A stretch of DNA of 50,419 bases from Prevotella pectinovora (lineage in GTDB: Bacteria; Bacteroidota; Bacteroidia; Bacteroidales; Bacteroidaceae), in contig NZ_JXQI01000051.1 in assembly GCF_000834015.1 (NCBI RefSeq), positions 1 through 50,419 of the forward strand, in the 5' to 3' direction. The notes under the pieces were generated by a model. It was not told the DNA's origin. It saw only the letters and a list, made by a program, of their open reading frames with translations, and ran no database searches. Positions 46,336 through 50,419 of this stretch are shown here, piece after piece. A program made the translations under genes and the position numbers. The first letter of the stretch is position 1; each line of letters opens with the position of its first letter.

Positions 46336-49300
46336 ATGGCTACTAAGTATGACGACATCATAAAGCTTCGTGGCGGCAAGGCTGCATACGATATAGCTGA
46401 AGAGAAAGAGGGTGAATGGATCTCATTTATCCCTAATGAGCAGTTTAACAATGTGTTGCGCACTGTTATAAAGAGTGTGCGTGGAAACGACATCGATAAC
46501 CACAAGAGTTTTTGGATTAATGGCACATACGGTACAGGAAAGAGCCATGCCGTAGCAGTAATCAGCCACTTGCTTGGTGACGAGGTGGACAAGATCCGCA
46601 ACTGGGTTGACTATGAGTACAAGGATGCTAAGTTTGCTGCTATCCGCCAGGCCATATATTCGCTTCGTGAAACAAAGCGCTTATTAACGGTTAATGTGTA
46701 TGGCTTGGGCGCAATGACCCATCCTGGCGACTTGGCTCTTGTGCTTCAAAAAGCAGTAACGGAAACGCTCCACAAGCACAAGATAAATATAGCCGTGCCG
46801 ACGGATTATGAAAATTATATTGAGCAAATCCGTCAGAATCCTGAGATATGGAATCATTTGATAGAAACGCATACTGCCCTTTCGTCTGTAGTAGCCGACA
46901 GCAATCAGTTGGTAGAAAGCTTGTCGACAGGAGATCTTGGCATTTTCCATCGCGTAAGCGACACGCTGCGCGAGGCTCAGCTCGATATCCGTCTTAATAA
47001 CGACAATATAAAGCAATGGCTTACTGAGATACAAGACCGTCTTGCAGAACTTGGGACTTACAATGGTCTGCTCATCGTTTGGGATGAGTTTACCGATGTA
47101 ATGACCGATGCCATTGGAGTTCCTGTGCTTAAGCAGTTGCAGGAAGTGGCGCAGAAATTTATGAATGAGGACAGTAATTCTTACATTTTCCTCATCTCAC
47201 ATCCGTCTGCCTTTAATGGAGTAGACTCTGAACAGCTGAAGCAGACAGATGGTCGCTATCACCGAATGAAATACAATATGGAGTCGGTGTCGGCGTTTAA
47301 GATTATGTCGCGTAAGTTTGATATCCTTGACAAGGAGCGCCATACGCAATTGTGCCAGCATTTCTACACGATGAATCCGCAATTGCTTGACATCTTCACG
47401 GCAACAAGCAATGATCAACAATCTACTCGTGAGGATCTGTTCAACCTGTTCCCCTTACATCCAGGAACCGCTAATCTTGCCACCCATTATGCTACGGTGG
47501 TTGGATCATCAAGCAGAAGTGTTTTCGAGTTTTTAGGCCAGAACGACTCTATACGAGAATTCCTTGACAGTGAGGAATATTTCCTGAACCGTGATACTAT
47601 CACCGCAGACTATTTGTGGGACTATGTGTTGAAGGTGTTCCAAGACGATGTCACAAACTATGGAGCCGTAACAGAGCGTTACAACTCCTATAAGCTGCAG
47701 GTTAGCAATGAGGGCGCTGCCTACTTCGCTGTATTTAAGGGAATATTGTTGCTCAACGCTTTCAATAATGTTTCTGGAGAGAACAACAATGGTTTGGTTA
47801 CTCCCTCGGAGGATAATATTCATGCTCTTTTTGCAGGAACGCGTTACGACGATCAGTTTGATGTGGTTCTGCAATGGTTTAATGAGCAGGGTATTATTCA
47901 GCGTGCTCCTGGTGGCTTGTATTCCGTTCAGTTCTCCGCCTTGCCATCAGGAGAGATTGAAGAAAAGAAGAACGAAATGCGTAATGTGCAATTTAAGTTT
48001 ACGGAACAAATTCTTGCTTTTTCGGACGCAGCGGAGAATAGCTTTAGAGGAAAATTTATGCAAAGAGTCATACGGCCTTATGACTTTAAGTTTTTCTCAG
48101 ACCATCAGAACGAAGCTGTGTTACGAAGTCAGATAAAAAACGCCCGTAAGGAAACCAAAACGAGTGCCTTGTTCTTTGCACTGCTGATGGCGCGAAATAA
48201 CACCGAGCTAGGGGTGCTTCGTAGTTTTGCGGAAAAATGCGCAGAGGATGAGAGCGATAAGGACTTGAAGAATATAGTTTTCCTTGTGTTCGACGAAGTG
48301 CTCACTGATGCTAAGTATGAGCAGTTTATTGAGTATCAGGCAAACTATGCCTGCGCTAGTAGCCATGGCTTTATGGACCAGCAAAAAGTGCATCGCGACC
48401 ATGCTGTATCTATGGTTAAAGAATGGATGGACAGCATTCTGCGTAGTAATGCTATTGTTTATATCAATGGGGAGGAAAAACAACCAGTGTCGGTGAAGCA
48501 CCTGTCAAGCATTGTCAATAGTGTGATTGCGCCGATCATCTTCCCGTATGGCCCCGATGCTTGCGAGTTGTTGAGGCAAAAAACGCCATCCACTTTCTGG
48601 CGCCAGCAAAACTCAAAGGAGATAGTGCGTACGTTCCTTTTCGCAAATTCAAAGGGAGAGCTCGCTACCATTACCGCACAAATGCGCCCTGTGCAATATC
48701 TCATTCAGGAGTGTCTCGATGATAATCTGGCGTGGAAGATTGACGTGCCTGAGAATCATCCGTTCAAGGTGGTCTATGATAAAGTGCAGAATATCATTAA
48801 GTATGCAGACAAGAGTCTTCCGTTTAATTTCGACGACAAGTTCTCTGTTCTGCAAAAATCGCCCTACGGTCTTTACGGAAGTTTTGCTGCCATGGCTATG
48901 ATGGCGTTTGCCTTGAGACCATGGGCCAACAAGATTTTCGATATGCAGGGTAAGCCACGCGATAAGAACGCCCTGATTGACGATATCGTGTGGTTGTTCA
49001 AGGTGTGGGACGATAAGAAATCGAGCAGTAAGCTTAATTTCAAGTTTCAGACTCCAGAAGAGGGAAAACTGTGTAAGGACCTCGTATCTCTCTTCAAGCT
49101 AAACAATAAGAATAATGATTATTCTGATGTTACAAGTCTGAAAGACGCTCGTTATGCCATTACAGCAGAGTTTCTTGGCAAGAAGGGTTATCCGCTTTGG
49201 ACGGTAAAGTATGCCTCTGAGGCAGCTTTTGCAAATCTTCCTGTGATTATAACAATTACGAAAGATGAGAAAAAGCTGATAGATAACATCGTAACCATTT

Positions 49301-49791
49301 GCATGGAGCGCGACTTGCGTAATCCTGCATTGGTGAAAGAAACGATAGACCTTATTTCGGATTTGCGTTATGAGATGAAAAACATCCTCAATGTGGATGC
49401 AGCCTTCTCTGATGGTTTTAAAAACTTCTTGATGCAACTTGACTTCATCAATATACAGGAGAGCGAAGTGGACGAAGTGAAGCTTTTCATAGAGCAGAAC
49501 TTACAGTCTACAGTGGGATATTGGACGGAAGAGGAAGTGGAGAAAAAGGCTTTGCAGTGGAAATCGTCAAAGACACCAACTCCACCACAACCTCCCGTGG
49601 ATCCGCCATTGCCTCCAGTCCCACCTGTGTATCCGCCGATACCGCCTGTAGACCCAGACGTAATTGACCAGAAGCGCAAGCAAGCCAAGATGCACATTGC
49701 TGATATTGTGTCTATCGAAGATGCCAAGGCATTGCTATACAAACTATGTGATGAAGGAAATGAATGGTTGTTGGACAAGATAAACGAATAG
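46336..49791 (+). CDS. brxC: BrxC/PglY-like large P-loop ATPase
   Basis: This 1151-residue protein starts 18 nt after the interrupted small gene. The Walker A motif GTYGTGKS is at residues 63-70, very near the N-terminus as in BrxC/PglY, and a Walker B-like segment LLIVWDEFTDV lies near 243. The long remainder is largely helical. A proline-rich linker (about 1079-1110, PPQPPVDPPLPPVPP and on) precedes a short C-terminal helical tail, a feature I do not associate with typical BrxC. BrxC-type proteins are essential BREX components that form ATP-dependent assemblies on DNA with PglZ. Its position between brxP and a PglZ-like gene fits type 4 BREX. Confidence 0.8.
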   Translation: MATKYDDIIKLRGGKAAYDIAEEKEGEWISFIPNEQFNNVLRTVIKSVRGNDIDNHKSFWINGTYGTGKSHAVAVISHLLGDEVDKIRNWVDYEYKDAKFAAIRQAIYSLRETKRLLTVNVYGLGAMTHPGDLALVLQKAVTETLHKHKINIAVPTDYENYIEQIRQNPEIWNHLIETHTALSSVVADSNQLVESLSTGDLGIFHRVSDTLREAQLDIRLNNDNIKQWLTEIQDRLAELGTYNGLLIVWDEFTDVMTDAIGVPVLKQLQEVAQKFMNEDSNSYIFLISHPSAFNGVDSEQLKQTDGRYHRMKYNMESVSAFKIMSRKFDILDKERHTQLCQHFYTMNPQLLDIFTATSNDQQSTREDLFNLFPLHPGTANLATHYATVVGSSSRSVFEFLGQNDSIREFLDSEEYFLNRDTITADYLWDYVLKVFQDDVTNYGAVTERYNSYKLQVSNEGAAYFAVFKGILLLNAFNNVSGENNNGLVTPSEDNIHALFAGTRYDDQFDVVLQWFNEQGIIQRAPGGLYSVQFSALPSGEIEEKKNEMRNVQFKFTEQILAFSDAAENSFRGKFMQRVIRPYDFKFFSDHQNEAVLRSQIKNARKETKTSALFFALLMARNNTELGVLRSFAEKCAEDESDKDLKNIVFLVFDEVLTDAKYEQFIEYQANYACASSHGFMDQQKVHRDHAVSMVKEWMDSILRSNAIVYINGEEKQPVSVKHLSSIVNSVIAPIIFPYGPDACELLRQKTPSTFWRQQNSKEIVRTFLFANSKGELATITAQMRPVQYLIQECLDDNLAWKIDVPENHPFKVVYDKVQNIIKYADKSLPFNFDDKFSVLQKSPYGLYGSFAAMAMMAFALRPWANKIFDMQGKPRDKNALIDDIVWLFKVWDDKKSSSKLNFKFQTPEEGKLCKDLVSLFKLNNKNNDYSDVTSLKDARYAITAEFLGKKGYPLWTVKYASEAAFANLPVIITITKDEKKLIDNIVTICMERDLRNPALVKETIDLISDLRYEMKNILNVDAAFSDGFKNFLMQLDFINIQESEVDEVKLFIEQNLQSTVGYWTEEEVEKKALQWKSSKTPTPPQPPVDPPLPPVPPVYPPIPPVDPDVIDQKRKQAKMHIADIVSIEDAKALLYKLCDEGNEWLLDKINE

Positions 49792-49794
49792 TCT

Positions 49795-50343
49795 ATGTAT
49801 AAGGAGTACGAATCATTGGAAGACCTTTATCAGGAGATAGAGATTGACAAAAATTGGACGGGTGCGGAGAGTTCTCTCCGTAACCGCTATCCAATACGCT
49901 TTGTGTTGTTCGAAAATTTCGGTGACTTTGGTGAATTCGTTCAAGTATGCCAAGATCATGACGTATATGTACAAAGCATAGAAAAATGGATGAAGGACGG
50001 ACAGGATGATTTGTTGATAACATATTCGCAACTTGCAGATTTGTTCAAAAGTTATATCAAGAGCCTACCGGCAAATGACTTTGTCATAGCCCCGTTTTCT
50101 GAAATTACAAGATTCTATGACAATACGCATTATGCGGAATTCGACTCTTTGTTGAAGACAATACGCCTAATCCAATCGCCCGAAGAGGCACAACGTGAAC
50201 ATCAGCGCATCTATGTGCCACTAATTGGTATGCAGAGTAAGGTGGGCAAGTTCAAGGATGATCCCAATATCCATATCTGGGAGTATCACTCAAAAACCTT
50301 AATTCCGCAACACTATAATTTAACTTTATTTATAAGTTCCTGA
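49795..50343 (+). CDS. pglZ: N-terminal part of a PglZ-like BREX protein, apparently truncated
   Basis: The frame starts 3 nt after the brxC stop and gives 182 residues. The segment SLRNRYPIRFVLFENF followed by a mixed alpha/beta pattern resembles the beginning of BREX PglZ proteins, which are normally well over 600 residues and carry an alkaline-phosphatase-like core. The similarity ends near EYHSKTLIPQHYN. The last codons (NLTLFISS) run into AT-rich sequence, a stop at 50341 and a hairpin. The simplest reading is interruption by an insertion sequence whose end lies at the window edge. The product as encoded would lack the catalytic domain. Confidence 0.5.
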   Translation: MYKEYESLEDLYQEIEIDKNWTGAESSLRNRYPIRFVLFENFGDFGEFVQVCQDHDVYVQSIEKWMKDGQDDLLITYSQLADLFKSYIKSLPANDFVIAPFSEITRFYDNTHYAEFDSLLKTIRLIQSPEEAQREHQRIYVPLIGMQSKVGKFKDDPNIHIWEYHSKTLIPQHYNLTLFISS

Positions 50344-50419
50344 GCAACAAAAAGTTGCCCAGGATTTTGCCATGTCAGAATTTTCACTTATCTTAGTGTT
50401 GCAAAAAGAAAACAAGAAC
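50300..50419. mobile_element. Possible end of an insertion sequence at the window edge
   Basis: From about 50310 the sequence changes character: it becomes AT-rich, and a hairpin (CCTGAGCAAC pairing with GTTGCCCAGG, 50339-50363) follows the stop of the PglZ-like frame. Then comes noncoding sequence reaching the edge. Such a terminator-like hairpin near a gene break is typical of IS ends. The inverted repeat and transposase are not in view. Confidence 0.35.

Overview
The window looks like a Bacteroidales chromosome, most likely Prevotella or a close relative. The evidence is a SusC/SusD-type starch utilisation locus, a hybrid two-component regulator, TAnnTTTG promoter boxes, weak Shine-Dalgarno sequences and a T9SS-like C-terminal tail on a secreted amylase. 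No rRNA, tRNA or CRISPR array was seen.

Layout. 1-713: intergenic with a degenerate dispersed repeat. 717-3521: hybrid sensor/AraC regulator with a periplasmic sugar-binding sensor. 3522-4451: no protein gene, but a promoter box, a 15-bp long-range stem and an intrinsic terminator suggest a small RNA. 4452-8661: NUC1 nuclease lipoprotein, Nif3-like protein, zinc-ribbon coiled-coil protein, FucP-like transporter. 8813-11120 (minus): aguB and aguA, the agmatine-to-putrescine route, separated by REP-like repeats. 11152-11685 (minus): small exported protein preceded by a 75-bp tandem repeat.

12371-34496 is the alpha-glucan locus. A minus-strand operon (LacI regulator, MFS transporter, 4-alpha-glucanotransferase, GH97, pullulanase, neopullulanase, alpha-amylase) diverges from susC-susD-susE-like-susF-like. 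Two LacI-type palindromes lie in the shared control region, one before each operon, with a 5'-truncated DNA methyltransferase stranded between them. The surface complex would bind and import starch pieces, the exported GH13/GH97 enzymes would degrade them, and the MFS carrier and glucanotransferase would finish the job inside.

34972-41108: L-fucose-isomerase-like protein, ManA, QueE/QueD, TerC, a lysO remnant and an outer-membrane beta-barrel protein. 41109-42236 is a degraded region rich in repeats with an internally deleted Rpn/PDDEXK transposase-like gene.

42237-50419 is a defence locus resembling type 4 BREX. It has BrxP (PAPS-reductase fold, ferredoxin-like cluster and a DUF4007-like tail in one chain), a BrxC-like ATPase and the N-terminal part of a PglZ-like protein cut short near an IS-like end. 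A pair of related small proteins flanks brxP: one is intact, and the other is interrupted by one in-frame TGA. Ahead of brxP lies a strongly structured RNA of about 340 nt ending in an intrinsic terminator, followed by a hairpin that displays the brxP ribosome-binding site. This region holds the most novel material. All family assignments are by reading motifs; no database search was run.
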